DNA of 64,000 nucleotides from an uncultured Paracoccaceae bacterium (GCA_947495295.1 CANLYJ010000001.1:806001-870000), one strand, 5' to 3'; shown: positions 1 through 10,068, counted from the first letter of the stretch. Made by a program: numbers and translations. The notes: generated by a model not told the origin, from the sequence alone.

Positions 1-908
1 TTTCAGGGGTCTGGCTTGACGGGACCTTTGGCAATGGGGGGTATACCCGCGCGCTACTGGCCGCCGGGGCGGATCAGGTGATTGGGGTGGACCGTGACCC
101 GCTGGCCTTCGATATGGCAGCGGAATGGGTCGGTGATTATGGCGACCGGATCGTCCTGAAACAGGGCGTATTCTCGAAGCTGGATGAATACGGGTCCGAC
201 CTCGATGGCGTCGTGCTGGACCTTGGGGTCAGTTCCATGCAACTCGATCTGGCTGAACGGGGCTTTTCCTTCATGCGGGACGGTCCGCTGGACATGCGCA
301 TGTCGCAGGACGGGCCATCGGCGGCTGATCTGTGCAATGACGCGGAAGAAAGCGAACTCGCCGACATCATCTATCTGTATGGTGAAGAACGGGCCTCGCG
401 CCGCATCGCCAAGGCCATCGTCGCGGCACGCCCCCTGACGACAACCGGGGAACTGGCGCGCGTGGTCGAATCCTGCCTGCCGCGCGCCAAACCGGGGCAA
501 TCGCACCCTGCGACTCGGACCTTTCAGGCGCTGCGGATCGCGGTGAATAACGAATATGAGGAACTGGCTGAAGGGTTGATGGCCGCCGAACGCGCGCTCA
601 GACCGGGCGGGCAACTGGCTGTTGTGACCTTCCACTCGGTCGAGGACCGGATGGTGAAACGGTTTATCCAGGCGCGGTCCGGCAACACGGCCAACGCCAA
701 TCGTTACGCGCCAGAGGCCGAACAGATCACCCCGGCCTTCACCGTCAAAAGCCGCAAAGCGATCGGACCCGACGATCAGGAACTGGCCGAAAACCCAAGG
801 TCGCGGTCATCCAAACTGCGGGTGGCGATCCGTACTGATGCGCCAGCCGAAAATATCGACCCGGGCGTGCTCGGCATGCCCATGAAAAAACAAAGGAGGG
901 GCAGGTAA
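1..908 (+). CDS. rsmH: 16S rRNA (cytosine(1402)-N4)-methyltransferase RsmH (MraW), 5' end outside window
   Basis: This gene enters the window already open in frame 3. The first visible residues ([19 protein letters not shown]) are the SAM-binding motif I of RsmH, so the true start lies upstream and the internal GTG near 78 is not a start. RsmH N4-methylates C1402 of 16S rRNA in the ribosomal P site. Other family marks are VDRDP after motif I, the [11 protein letters not shown] block, and the C-terminal [21 protein letters not shown] signature. It is the first visible gene of the dcw cluster. Its stop codon overlaps the ftsL start (TAATG), which suggests translational coupling. Only a short N-terminal piece is missing. 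Confidence 0.96.
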   Translation, partial: SGVWLDGTFGNGGYTRALLAAGADQVIGVDRDPLAFDMAAEWVGDYGDRIVLKQGVFSKLDEYGSDLDGVVLDLGVSSMQLDLAERGFSFMRDGPLDMRMSQDGPSAADLCNDAEESELADIIYLYGEERASRRIAKAIVAARPLTTTGELARVVESCLPRAKPGQSHPATRTFQALRIAVNNEYEELAEGLMAAERALRPGGQLAVVTFHSVEDRMVKRFIQARSGNTANANRYAPEAEQITPAFTVKSRKAIGPDDQELAENPRSRSSKLRVAIRTDAPAENIDPGVLGMPMKKQRRGR

Positions 909-1267
909 TGCGTGGTATCTTATATGTTTTCGCCGCTCTCGCCGTGATGGGGCTGGCCTTTTGGGCCTATCAGGAAAACTACAAAACGCAGCAATCGATC
1001 AAGGATATGCGCATCCTGCATGCCCGCATTGGTGCGGCCCATGAACGGCTGGGCATGTTGCGGGCGGAATGGGCCTATCTGAACCGACCTGACAGGCTCG
1101 CCGATCTGGCGGAGTTGAATTTCGACCGACTGGGACTTCTGCCACTGATGCCTGACGCGTTTGGTGCGGTGGATCAGATCATCTATCCCATTCCGCCCAT
1201 CGCGCCCATCATCAACCCGATTGAACTCTCCGCAGATGCGTTCGCCGATATCGAGAACCCGCTATGA
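908..1267 (+). CDS. ftsL: Cell division protein FtsL
   Basis: This 119-aa bitopic membrane protein has a short cytoplasmic start, one hydrophobic segment at about residues 4-20 and a periplasmic helical region (YKTQQSIKDMRILHARIGAA) with coiled-coil character. That is the FtsL architecture, and it sits in the canonical place between rsmH and ftsI. FtsL joins FtsB and FtsQ to activate FtsWI septal peptidoglycan synthesis. Sequence conservation in this family is weak, so the call rests largely on size, topology and position. The start overlaps the rsmH stop and the stop overlaps the ftsI start (ATGA). Confidence 0.88.
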   Translation: MRGILYVFAALAVMGLAFWAYQENYKTQQSIKDMRILHARIGAAHERLGMLRAEWAYLNRPDRLADLAELNFDRLGLLPLMPDAFGAVDQIIYPIPPIAPIINPIELSADAFADIENPL

Positions 1268-3045
1268 GGACACCACTCCGCCCGCTCGCCCGTATTCTCA
1301 AGGCCCGCGCCCGCGGCGAAGATCCCGCCGTGATCGAAGCTGAAAACAAGCGCCGCCGTCACGAGGAAATGGCCGACAAGGCAAGGCAACGGGCCGAAGG
1401 GCGGTTGTTGGTCCTTGGGCTGGCCTTTTTCTGCGCCTTCATTGTCATCGGCGGGCGCATGGGCACGCTGGCATCGTCGGTACCGGAAGAACCGCGCGCA
1501 ACCAGTGTGGGCAACCCCATTATCGGGCAACGCGCTGATATCGTTGACAGAAACGGGCGCATTCTGGCAACCAACCTGGAAACCCATTCGCTTTACGCCC
1601 ACCCGCGCGACATGATCGACCCGGTCAATACGGCGACCGGTCTGGCAGATATTTTCCCCGAGCTGGACAAAGATGAGCTGATCAAGGATTTCACCGGCGA
1701 CCGCAAATTCTTGTGGATCAGACGGCAGATCAGCCCCGAACAGATGCAGGCGGTGCATGACCTTGGCTCGCCCGGTCTGCTGTTTGGGCCGCGCGAAATG
1801 CGGCTCTATCCCAACGGGCCGATTGCGGCGCATATCCTTGGCGGGGCCAGCTATGGGCGCGAAGGGGTGGCCAGCGCCGAAGTCATCGGTGTGGCGGGTG
1901 TCGAACGCAAATTCGACGCCTTCCTGCGTGATCCGGCAAATGAAGGCGCGCCGCTGGAACTGTCACTTGACCTGACGGTGCAAGCCGCTGCCGAACAGGT
2001 ACTGGCGGGCGGTATGTCCCTGATGAATGCCAAAGGGGCGGCATCGGTCCTGATGGATGTGCATACGGGCGAGATTATTTCGATGGTGTCCCTGCCTGAT
2101 TTCGACCCCAATAACCGCCCGCGCGTCCTGACCACAGGCGACCAATCCGACAGCCCGCTGTTCAACCGAGCGGTGCAGGGTGTCTATGAACTGGGATCAG
2201 TCTTCAAAATCTTTGCCGTGGCGCAGGCGATGGAACTGGGGCTGGTCAACCCCAACACGTTGATCGATACGCAGGGGCCGCTGACCTGGGGGCGGTTTCG
2301 GATCAGGGATTTCCACGATTACGGACCGGAACTCAGCACAACGGATGTGATCGTTAAATCCTCCAACATCGGCACCGCACGGATCGCGATGATGATCGGG
2401 GCGGAACGGCAAAAGGCATTCCTTGGCTCGCTGGGGTTTCTGGAACCAACCCCGGTTGAGATGGTCGAAGGTCCCACAGGCAAACCGTTGCTGCCACGTA
2501 ACTGGTCGGAAATCTCAACGATGACAATCTCTTACGGGCATGGGCTGTCATCCTCGCCACTGCATCTGGCCGCCGCCTATGCGACACTTGCCAATGGCGG
2601 CACGCAGGTCGAACCAACCCTGCTGCGCACCCCCGACGCGCCGACAGGCCCGCGGGTGATGCGCGAGGTGATCGCGCAACGCTCCGTTGCCATGCTGCGG
2701 CAGGTGGTCGAACGTGGCACCGCGTCATTTGGGGAAGTCCCCGGATATGCCGTTGGCGGCAAAACCGGCACGGCGGATAAACCCCGCACATCTGGCGCTG
2801 GGTATTATGACGACAAGGTCATCGCGACCTTCGCATCTGTGTTCCCGGCCAATGACCCGCAATATGTGCTGATTGTGACGCTGGATGAACCATCAGAAAA
2901 CTCTGGCGACAAACCACGCCGCACCGCCGGTTGGACAGCTGTGCCCATCGCCGCCGAAATGATCCGGCGCATCGCCCCGCTGCTGGGCCTCAGACCACAA
3001 GTGGACATGCCGCAATCCATCGGTGTAACACTCACCTCGAACTGA
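1264..3045 (+). CDS. ftsI: Peptidoglycan D,D-transpeptidase FtsI (PBP3)
   Basis: This 593-aa class B penicillin-binding protein makes the septal cross-links. An N-terminal basic stretch precedes one membrane segment (about residues 48-66). The PBP dimer domain follows (IIGQRADIVDRNGRILATN), then the transpeptidase domain. The three active-site motifs are visible: SVFK with nucleophile Ser312, SSN at 366-368, and KTG at 500-502 in GGKTGTADK. It overlaps ftsL by 4 nt and lies 15 nt before murE. Length is normal for the family. Confidence 0.97.
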   Translation: MRTPLRPLARILKARARGEDPAVIEAENKRRRHEEMADKARQRAEGRLLVLGLAFFCAFIVIGGRMGTLASSVPEEPRATSVGNPIIGQRADIVDRNGRILATNLETHSLYAHPRDMIDPVNTATGLADIFPELDKDELIKDFTGDRKFLWIRRQISPEQMQAVHDLGSPGLLFGPREMRLYPNGPIAAHILGGASYGREGVASAEVIGVAGVERKFDAFLRDPANEGAPLELSLDLTVQAAAEQVLAGGMSLMNAKGAASVLMDVHTGEIISMVSLPDFDPNNRPRVLTTGDQSDSPLFNRAVQGVYELGSVFKIFAVAQAMELGLVNPNTLIDTQGPLTWGRFRIRDFHDYGPELSTTDVIVKSSNIGTARIAMMIGAERQKAFLGSLGFLEPTPVEMVEGPTGKPLLPRNWSEISTMTISYGHGLSSSPLHLAAAYATLANGGTQVEPTLLRTPDAPTGPRVMREVIAQRSVAMLRQVVERGTASFGEVPGYAVGGKTGTADKPRTSGAGYYDDKVIATFASVFPANDPQYVLIVTLDEPSENSGDKPRRTAGWTAVPIAAEMIRRIAPLLGLRPQVDMPQSIGVTLTSN

Positions 3046-3060
3046 CAAACGGGGCAGGCG

Positions 3061-4548
3061 ATGACATCTCTGGCGGAACTTGGATTACGGGCACAAGGCG
3101 GGGCAGAGGCGCAGATCACCGGCATCGCCGTTGACAGCCGCGAGGTGAAACCGGGGTTCCTGTTTGCTGCATTGCCCGGCGCGCGGGTCCATGGCGGCGA
3201 ATTTATCCAATATGCCCTGCGGATGCAGGCGGCGGCGATCCTGACGGATGCCCAAGGGGCCAAAATCGCACAAGCGGAGCTGGCCGCATCCGATGCCGCC
3301 CTGATCATCGCACAAGACCCGCGTCAGGCGCTGGCGCAAACCGCGTCGCTTTGGTTCGGGGCACATCCGGGCACCGTTGTGGCGGTCACCGGGACAAACG
3401 GAAAAACCTCAATCTCCACCTTTTGTCGCCAAATCTGGGAAGAGATGGACATCGCCGGGGTCAATCTGGGCACCACCGGGGTCGAAGGCGCATGGACCCA
3501 CCCGCTCAAACACACAACGCCCGAACCGATCACGCTGCACCGGGTGATGGCAGAGGCCGCGCAAAACGGCATCACCCATGTCGCGATGGAGGCATCATCG
3601 CATGGGCTCGACCAACGTCGCCTTGACGGGGTGCTGCTGGCGGCGGCGGGGTTTTCCAACTTCACGCAGGATCATCTTGACTACCACGAAACCTTCGCCG
3701 CCTATTTCGAGGCCAAGATGGGCCTTTTCAAACGGGTGCTGCCCGATGACGGGGTCGCCGTGATCAATCTGGACGATCCCCAAGGGGCAGAAGTCGCCGA
3801 AATATGCACCGCACGCGGGCAAGAGGTGATCGGCGTTGGACGATCCGCCGATGCCCGGCTGCGCCTGACCGGCCAGCGTTTCGATGCAACGGGGCAGGAC
3901 CTGCTTTTCACCTGGCAGGACCGACCCTATCAGGCGCGGCTTGATCTGATTGGCGGTTTTCAGGCCGATAACGTGCTTTTGGCTGCCGGTCTGGTCATCG
4001 CCGCCGGGGGTGACCCGGCACAGGTCTTTGACACCCTGCCACATCTTGGCACGGTCCATGGCCGCATGGAACTGGCTGCCACCCGCGAAAACAGGGCAGC
4101 GGTGTTTGTGGATTACGCGCACACACCTGATGCGGTTGAAACCGCGCTCAAGGCGATGCGCCCACATGTGATGGGGCGGATCATTGTGATCGTGGGTGCA
4201 GGCGGCGACAGGGATGCGGGCAAACGGCCCTTAATGGGAGCCGCCGCCGCGCAAAACGCCGATATCGTCATCGTGACCGATGACAACCCACGCTCTGAGG
4301 ACCCCGGCAGCATCCGGGCCGCGGTGATGGCCGGGGCGGTGAATGCAGCCGGTAGCAACAGCATCACCGAAGTGGGCGACCGTGCCGAAGCCATCCTGCG
4401 CGGCATCGACATGCTCGCCCCCGGCGACGCGTTGCTGATCGCAGGCAAAGGGCACGAGACAGGGCAGGTCGTGGGCGACAGTGTGCTGCCCTTTGACGAT
4501 GTCGAACAGGCCAGCGTGGCTGTGGCCGCATTAGAGGGGCGGATATGA
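3061..4548 (+). CDS. murE: UDP-MurNAc-L-Ala-D-Glu:meso-diaminopimelate ligase MurE
   Basis: This 495-aa cytoplasmic Mur ligase adds the third residue of the peptidoglycan stem peptide. It has the N-terminal UDP-substrate domain (VDSREVKPGFLFAALPG), an ATP P-loop GTNGKTS at about residue 111, and the DNPR motif at 408-411 that selects meso-diaminopimelate rather than lysine. This implies a DAP-type Gram-negative wall. A GGGGCAGG purine stretch precedes the ATG. It overlaps murF by 4 nt. Confidence 0.97.
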   Translation: MTSLAELGLRAQGGAEAQITGIAVDSREVKPGFLFAALPGARVHGGEFIQYALRMQAAAILTDAQGAKIAQAELAASDAALIIAQDPRQALAQTASLWFGAHPGTVVAVTGTNGKTSISTFCRQIWEEMDIAGVNLGTTGVEGAWTHPLKHTTPEPITLHRVMAEAAQNGITHVAMEASSHGLDQRRLDGVLLAAAGFSNFTQDHLDYHETFAAYFEAKMGLFKRVLPDDGVAVINLDDPQGAEVAEICTARGQEVIGVGRSADARLRLTGQRFDATGQDLLFTWQDRPYQARLDLIGGFQADNVLLAAGLVIAAGGDPAQVFDTLPHLGTVHGRMELAATRENRAAVFVDYAHTPDAVETALKAMRPHVMGRIIVIVGAGGDRDAGKRPLMGAAAAQNADIVIVTDDNPRSEDPGSIRAAVMAGAVNAAGSNSITEVGDRAEAILRGIDMLAPGDALLIAGKGHETGQVVGDSVLPFDDVEQASVAVAALEGRI

Positions 4549-5978
4549 CCCCGCTTTGGACGTCTGCCGATGCCGCCGCTGCAACCGGCGGACAGGTAAC
4601 AACCGACTGGCAGGCGCACGGGGTGTCTATCGACACACGCACGATCCGGCCCGGCGATCTGTTTGTGGCGCTCAAGGATGTGCGCGACGGGCATGACTTT
4701 GTGGCACAAGCACTGGAAAAAGGGGCCGCTGCGGCGTTGGTTACGCACAGGCCTGATGATGTTGCGGGTGACGCGCCCCTGCTGATTGTCCCGGACGTGC
4801 TGGACGCGCTCGCCGATTTGGGCCGTGCGGCCCGCGCCCGGACCAAAGCGCGGATTGCGGCAATCACCGGCTCTGTTGGCAAAACCTCGACCAAGGAAAT
4901 GCTGCTGACTGTGTTGGGACGGCAAGGCAAATGCCACGCGGCCGAAGCATCCTACAATAACCACTGGGGTGTGCCGCTGACATTGGCGCGGATGCCCGCA
5001 GATGCAGATTACGCGATCATCGAAATCGGGATGAGCAACCCTGGCGAAATCGCCCCACTATCCCAGATGACCCAGCCCCACGCAGTGATGATCACAACCG
5101 TGGCTGCGGCGCATCTGGCCGCCTTCGACGATCTGGCGGGGATTGCGCGCGAAAAGGCCGCGATCATCGACGGGCTGATCCCCGGTGGGGTGGCCATCCT
5201 GAACGCCGATATCGAAACCAGCCAGATCTTGCGCGACCACGCCAGCCAGCATAGCGCACAACAGGTGCTCTTTGGCGAAACAGGCGACGACTGGACGGTG
5301 CAGGATGTGCAGCTGTCGGGCGACGTGACGGTGATCCGGGCCAAGGGGCAGGGGCATGACTACCTGTTCAAGCTCTCCGTGCCAGGGCGACATTTCGCCA
5401 TGAACGCGGTTGGGGTGCTGGCCGTGACTGACGCGCTCGGGGCCGATCCAGTCCGGGCCGCACTCGACATCGCGCAATGGGTGCCCCCCGCAGGGCGCGG
5501 CACGCGCGAGGTCATCGTGATCGACGGGGCAAATGAAAATGAAACCATCGACCTGATTGATGACGCCTTCAACGCCAACCCGACATCACTTGCCGCCTCT
5601 CTCGAAGTCATCGCGGCCAGCAAACCGCATGACAATGTCGGGCGGACCATCAAAGGACGGCGTGTGGCGATCCTGGGCGATATGCTGGAACTGGGACCGG
5701 ATGAGGTCGCGATGCACCGGGCCATCGCAGGCAACAGCGACTTGCAAAAGCTCGACCTGATCCATTGTGCGGGGCCACTGATGCACCACCTGTGGCAATC
5801 CCTGCCTGACGGACAACGCGGGCATTGGGCCGAACGGGCCAGCGATCTGGTGCCAAAACTGTCGGGGCTGGTGGATGCAGGTGACGTGGTGCTGATCAAG
5901 GGCTCCAAGGGCAGCAAAGTCAGCCTGATCGTTGACGCCATCCGCAAATTGGGGCATCGGCGCCTCCAAGATCAATAA
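4545..5978 (+). CDS. murF: UDP-MurNAc-tripeptide:D-Ala-D-Ala ligase MurF
   Basis: This 477-aa Mur ligase adds D-alanyl-D-alanine to complete the pentapeptide precursor in the cytoplasm. The P-loop GSVGKTSTKEM starts at about residue 109. YNNHWGVPLTLARMP and DAFNANPTSLAASLE are MurF family blocks, and GSKGSKVS near the C-terminus matches the typical MurF ending. It starts inside the murE stop (4-nt overlap) and ends 9 nt before mraY. Confidence 0.97.
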   Translation: MTPLWTSADAAAATGGQVTTDWQAHGVSIDTRTIRPGDLFVALKDVRDGHDFVAQALEKGAAAALVTHRPDDVAGDAPLLIVPDVLDALADLGRAARARTKARIAAITGSVGKTSTKEMLLTVLGRQGKCHAAEASYNNHWGVPLTLARMPADADYAIIEIGMSNPGEIAPLSQMTQPHAVMITTVAAAHLAAFDDLAGIAREKAAIIDGLIPGGVAILNADIETSQILRDHASQHSAQQVLFGETGDDWTVQDVQLSGDVTVIRAKGQGHDYLFKLSVPGRHFAMNAVGVLAVTDALGADPVRAALDIAQWVPPAGRGTREVIVIDGANENETIDLIDDAFNANPTSLAASLEVIAASKPHDNVGRTIKGRRVAILGDMLELGPDEVAMHRAIAGNSDLQKLDLIHCAGPLMHHLWQSLPDGQRGHWAERASDLVPKLSGLVDAGDVVLIKGSKGSKVSLIVDAIRKLGHRRLQDQ

Positions 5979-5987
5979 GGGTATTCC

Positions 5988-7070
5988 ATGTTATACTGGC
6001 TCACAGCACTTTCTGACGGCGGCGACTTTTTCAACCTGTTCCGGTACATCACCTTCCGGGCAGGGGGGGCATTCATGACGGCGCTGCTCTTCGGGTTCAT
6101 CTTCGGGCCACCGCTGATCAATGTGCTGCGACGCAAACAGGGCAAGGGGCAGCCGATCCGGTCCGACGGGCCGGAAGGGCATTTCGAAAAGGCGGGAACG
6201 CCGACCATGGGCGGGCTTTTGATCGTGGGGGCGTTGACCACATCCACCCTGCTTTGGGCGCGGCTGGACAACCCGTTTATCTGGATGGTGCTGTTTGTGA
6301 CCCTGTCCTTTGCGATGATCGGCTTTGCGGATGATTATGCCAAAGTGTCAAAACAAAACACTGCCGGGGTGTCGGGCAAAATCCGCATCCTCCTGGGCAT
6401 TCTGATCGCTGGCATCGCGGGCTATTGGGCGGCGGCCTACCACCCTGATGACCTCAGCAACCAACTGGCCCTGCCAATCTTCAAGGACACGCTGATCAAT
6501 CTGGGCGTCATGTTCATCCCCTTTGCGATCATTGTGATCGTGGGCGCGGCCAACGCGGTCAACCTGACAGACGGGCTGGATGGGCTGGCGATCATGCCGG
6601 TGATGATTGCGGCGGCAACCTTTGGCATTATCGCCTACGCGGTCGGGCGGACCGATTTCACCGAATATCTGGACGTGCATTACGTGCCGCAAACCGGTGA
6701 AATCCTGATCTTTTCGGCAGGGCTGATCGGCGGGGGGCTTGGGTTCCTGTGGTATAACGCACCGCCCGCCGCAGTCTTCATGGGCGACACAGGATCACTG
6801 GCGCTGGGCGGCGGGCTTGGGGCCATTGCGGTCGCGACCAAGCACGAGATTGTGCTGGCCATCGTCGGCGGGCTTTTCGTGGTGGAGGCGCTTTCGGTCA
6901 TCATCCAGGTCGCCTATTATAAACGGACCGGCAAACGGGTCTTCCTGATGGCGCCGATCCACCATCACTACGAGAAAAAGGGCTGGGCCGAACCGCAGAT
7001 CGTGATCCGGTTCTGGATCATCTCGCTGATCCTGGCGATGATCGGGCTGGCGACACTCAAGGTACGATAA
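5988..7070 (+). CDS. mraY: Phospho-MurNAc-pentapeptide transferase MraY
   Basis: This 360-aa polytopic inner-membrane enzyme transfers phospho-MurNAc-pentapeptide to undecaprenyl phosphate, making lipid I. Landmarks are the early PTMGGLL loop, the catalytic acidic motif [33 protein letters not shown], and the histidine-rich [12 protein letters not shown] loop before the last membrane helix. About ten hydrophobic segments are visible. In many relatives murD follows directly. Here about 1.6 kb with an unrelated gene intervenes. Confidence 0.97.
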   Translation: MLYWLTALSDGGDFFNLFRYITFRAGGAFMTALLFGFIFGPPLINVLRRKQGKGQPIRSDGPEGHFEKAGTPTMGGLLIVGALTTSTLLWARLDNPFIWMVLFVTLSFAMIGFADDYAKVSKQNTAGVSGKIRILLGILIAGIAGYWAAAYHPDDLSNQLALPIFKDTLINLGVMFIPFAIIVIVGAANAVNLTDGLDGLAIMPVMIAAATFGIIAYAVGRTDFTEYLDVHYVPQTGEILIFSAGLIGGGLGFLWYNAPPAAVFMGDTGSLALGGGLGAIAVATKHEIVLAIVGGLFVVEALSVIIQVAYYKRTGKRVFLMAPIHHHYEKKGWAEPQIVIRFWIISLILAMIGLATLKVR

Positions 7071-7410
7071 CGCCATATCGTAGGGTGGGTGCAACCCACC
7101 TGCAACGCAGGTATCCCGTTTAGTATTCCGGCCCGGCACCGCCGGAAAGCGCCCGGACCTCCCCCATGGGGAGGGCGCTTCGCACCCACCCCGAGGTCCT
7201 GGCGATACCCTCCAAAGCGACGCAGTGGCGAATAAGGATGCGATTTGGCCGTGAGGGTGTCAGCGACCACATAAGCGCCAAAGACGGAGAGTGCTATGAA
7301 AGTCTGCAGTGAGCCTCATGCCGCAATAAAGATGCTTGGATTCTTGTCTTAAGAGGCGTCCATATGTCAGTGTCCGACTTCACTAGAGCCAACGGAGATA
7401 GGAACGGAAT
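7071..7410. other. Gap after mraY with hairpins and one structured repeat
   Basis: This 340-bp stretch has no supported gene. It starts with a hairpin (GGTGGGTgcAACCCACC at about 7085-7101), then CCTGCaacGCAGG, then the structured repeat at 7149-7204. The later part contains GATACCCTC and GAGGGTGTC as loosely inverted words and a 19-codon ATG frame from about 7297, which is too short to support. Base composition falls toward the next gene, so the insertion boundary may lie here. Confidence 0.6.
7149..7204. repeat. Multi-stem structured repeat, copy 1
   Basis: Outer arms CGCCCGGACCTC (7150-7161) and GAGGTCCTGGCG (7193-7204) pair at 11 of 12 positions. They enclose a CTCCCC/GGGGAG hairpin (7159-7173) and a GGGcGC-ttc-GCaCCC hairpin. 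A 23-nt core ending GCGCTTCGCACCCACCC is identical to the copy at 16651-16705. The outer arms differ in sequence but still pair, which suggests selection on folding. Confidence 0.75.
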
Positions 7411-8334
7411 TTGACCTTTCAGTGGACGCCAGGTTTGGGACCCTCCTGTCAGGCATTGAGCGCAATGCGCAAGGCGACTAGCCAACCAAACGAGCTCATG
7501 GGCGAGGCGTGGTTCATGGGTGAGACGCGAAAAGTGTATCCCCAGCTCAAGCACGCTCTCGAAGCCACATCCACGAGTTATCTGCAGGAAGTCTTGGAAG
7601 CTATCGGGAGTGGAATCTCTGCATTTGGGCTTCTTGAAGAGTGGGAAGATTGGTTCCAGTACCTTCTGCCGAGGCTTATCCCGCGCTGCGATGAGAAGTA
7701 TGTTTATTGGCTGCTTGAAGACCTTTGTACGGCCTTCCTTCAGGTTGATCTCGCTATCGCTGATCGTAATCATGCTTCTCTTGATTCTGAATTGGTACTT
7801 CAAACGCTGGGTCGAGTGATTATGAGCCCCGCCCGTTGGAAAGATGGACGAATAAACATCGGACGCATCTTACATCCCTCAAATAACAATCCAGCTGGGA
7901 TTTGGGGATGGGCCAACGTCAGCGGCGACTTGGCAGCTTCACTGATCGTCTGTCTAAGGAAGGTCTCTGATGAGGATCTGGAAGCCTGGGTCGGCTCTAT
8001 CTTCTCAATCGAATGCCCCTATTGGCGTGCGCAACTGCTTACTTGGTATGTGGGGGCTCAGCCTCTGTTAAACGGCAAGGCGAGGTTTCCAAACCAATTC
8101 GACAACTGGACACCCAAGATCGGATGGAGTTGGTCTCATGTCATTGGCGGCACGCAGGGAAATTCTATTGTTGCTAAGACTCTGTTTCCTACAGGACGAG
8201 TTGAAGCATTTAGGAGCGCTTTCGAAGGAAATTTAGCCGATGCCAAACTGAAAGACTGGAAGGATGAAATTCTAGAGATTGAGGCACTTCGGTCCGAAGT
8301 CGGCAACCTGGTCCAGAGCTTTGAACTGCACTAG
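7411..8334 (+). CDS. Unrecognised 307-aa protein inserted in the dcw cluster
   Basis: I do not recognise this protein. It is Trp- and Leu-rich and looks mainly helical and soluble, with no signal peptide or clear membrane segment. Notable patches are EEWEDWFQYLLPRLIPRC, GIWGWANVSGD and FDNWTPKIGWSWSHVIGG. The longest frame opens at a TTG; ATG codons at 7465 and 7498 are plausible alternatives. Codon use is looser and more AT-rich than in mraY or murD, with mixed third positions. This and its place between two core genes suggest horizontal gain. No mobility gene or target-site repeat was found beside it. Whether it is expressed is unknown. Confidence 0.6.
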   Translation: MTFQWTPGLGPSCQALSAMRKATSQPNELMGEAWFMGETRKVYPQLKHALEATSTSYLQEVLEAIGSGISAFGLLEEWEDWFQYLLPRLIPRCDEKYVYWLLEDLCTAFLQVDLAIADRNHASLDSELVLQTLGRVIMSPARWKDGRINIGRILHPSNNNPAGIWGWANVSGDLAASLIVCLRKVSDEDLEAWVGSIFSIECPYWRAQLLTWYVGAQPLLNGKARFPNQFDNWTPKIGWSWSHVIGGTQGNSIVAKTLFPTGRVEAFRSAFEGNLADAKLKDWKDEILEIEALRSEVGNLVQSFELH

Positions 8335-8667
8335 CAGCGGCAGACGGTCTCCACCATTACAACGCTCCGGATCAAATCCAGTCACCACGCGGCCACCCTC
8401 CCCAAACCTTAACCCCACATTTACATTCCCGCCGCACGCCCCGTTAACCCGCCAAATCCACAAAATCGTGCCCGACGCTTTGCCGACGTCTCGCCGACGC
8501 TCTGCCGACTACCCATTTCAGCCAAAACCCCTGCGTTAACGGCTCCAACCGCGATTCGGCCCGACAAGGGTGTTGCGCCCGCACGCTCCTCCCACCGCAC
8601 GTTGCGCAGCCCCATATTGCGCCCGCCCGAAAAATCCGCAATTTGGTTGCAGGATAAAGGGGTGTTC
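8335..8667. other. Gap before murD with a CCGAC array
   Basis: This 333-bp intergenic stretch precedes murD. It holds the 11-bp-spaced CCGAC array (8472-8509) and two GTTAAC words (near 8444 and 8536). It ends in the murD ribosome-binding site. No gene is supported. It probably carries the promoter for murD and downstream genes, since the inserted gene separates murD from mraY. Confidence 0.6.
8472..8509 (+). promoter_or_regulatory. Array of four CCGAC boxes at 11-bp spacing (locus A, upstream of murD)
   Basis: CCGAC occurs at 8472, 8483, 8494 and 8505, exactly 11 bp apart, separated by six-base words of the type GCTTTG, GTCTCG and GCTCTG. The array ends about 160 bp before the murD start. 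The same four-box layout recurs at 41803-41840 and 51732-51769. Spacing close to one DNA turn suggests a cooperatively bound operator. The binding protein is unknown. Confidence 0.65.
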
Positions 8668-10068
8668 ATGATACCGGTCAGTGGGTTTGAAGGTCAGACA
8701 GTGGCCATCTTGGGGTTGGGCCGCACAGGCCGGGCCGCAGCGGCGGCCTTGCAGGCCGGTGGGGCGCAGGTGATTGTCTGGGATGACAGCAGTGCCGCCC
8801 GCGACGCGGCCGCAGATGACGGGCTGGATGTTGTGGATTTGGGCAAACCGGACGCCATGGATGGTGTCGCTAGCCTGATCGTCAGCCCCGGCATCCCACA
8901 TCTTTACCCCAATCCCAACCCGATTATCGCCGCCGCATGGGCCGCTGGCGTGCCGGTCGACAACGATATCGGTCTGTTCTTCCGGTCCTTCGCCACACGC
9001 GACTGGGACAGTTTCGATGTGGCCCCGCGCGTGATCGCGGTCACCGGATCAAACGGGAAATCAACGACATCGGCCCTGATCCACCATATCCTGATCGAAA
9101 ACGGACGACCGGCCCAGCTTGCAGGGAATATCGGGCGGGGCGTGCTTGATATCGATCCGGCGCAAGATGGGGGGGTGGTGGTTCTCGAACTCTCCTCCTA
9201 CCAGACTGAACTGGCACGGGCGCTAACCCCGGATGTCGCTGTTTTTACAAACCTTTCTGCCGATCATCTTGACCGGCACGCTGGGCTTGGCGGGTACTTT
9301 GCAGCCAAACGGCGGTTGCTGGCCGAAGGTGGGCCAGATCGGGCTGTGATCGGTGTAGATGAACCCGAAGGCCGGTTTCTCTGCAACCAACTGATCCAGG
9401 GGCCGCAGGATGATCGGGTGATCCGAATATCCTCCGGGCAAAAACTCATCGGACCGGGCTGGACCGTCTTTGCGCGCAAAGGATACCTGTCTGAATACCG
9501 CAAAGGACGGCAGGTGGGATCCATAGATTTAAGAGATATCAAAGGGTTACCGGGCGCACATAACCATCAAAATGCCTGTGCGGCCTATGCAGCCTGCCGG
9601 ACGCTGGGCTTCGGCCCCAAGGGGATCGAGGCCGCGATGCGCAGCTATCCGGGCCTGCCACATCGTAGCCAACTGGTGACCGAACGGGACGGGGTCCGGT
9701 TCGTCAATGATAGCAAGGCGACCAATGTGGACAGTGCGGCCAAGGCGCTGCAAGCGTTCGACAAAATCCGCTGGATCTGCGGGGGATTGCAAAAAGATGG
9801 CGGATTGGACGGGGTGCTGCCGCATCTGAAACGCGTCGTCAAAGCCTATGTGATTGGTCGCGAGGCGGAAGATTTCGCCCGACAACTGGTTAATACGAAA
9901 GCAGAAATCTGCACCACCATGGATGTCGCCGTTGCGCGTGCCATGGCAGATGCACAGCCGGGCGAGGTCGTCTTGCTGGCCCCTGCGGCGGCGTCCTTTG
10001 ACCAATACGACAATTTCGAAAAACGGGGTGACGATTTTGTAGCCCGCGTTACAGACGCCACAACGTAA
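8668..10068 (+). CDS. murD: UDP-MurNAc-L-alanine:D-glutamate ligase MurD
   Basis: This 466-aa cytoplasmic Mur ligase adds D-glutamate to UDP-MurNAc-L-Ala. The N-terminal Rossmann motif [14 protein letters not shown], the P-loop VTGSNGKST and the C-terminal [20 protein letters not shown] block are diagnostic. I chose the ATG at 8668 because AGGATAAAGGGG lies just upstream. A GTG two codons earlier is possible, and the longer frame from 8602 lacks family sequence. The stop lies within a 26-bp palindrome shared with the convergent flavoprotein gene. Confidence 0.96.
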   Translation: MIPVSGFEGQTVAILGLGRTGRAAAAALQAGGAQVIVWDDSSAARDAAADDGLDVVDLGKPDAMDGVASLIVSPGIPHLYPNPNPIIAAAWAAGVPVDNDIGLFFRSFATRDWDSFDVAPRVIAVTGSNGKSTTSALIHHILIENGRPAQLAGNIGRGVLDIDPAQDGGVVVLELSSYQTELARALTPDVAVFTNLSADHLDRHAGLGGYFAAKRRLLAEGGPDRAVIGVDEPEGRFLCNQLIQGPQDDRVIRISSGQKLIGPGWTVFARKGYLSEYRKGRQVGSIDLRDIKGLPGAHNHQNACAAYAACRTLGFGPKGIEAAMRSYPGLPHRSQLVTERDGVRFVNDSKATNVDSAAKALQAFDKIRWICGGLQKDGGLDGVLPHLKRVVKAYVIGREAEDFARQLVNTKAEICTTMDVAVARAMADAQPGEVVLLAPAAASFDQYDNFEKRGDDFVARVTDATT

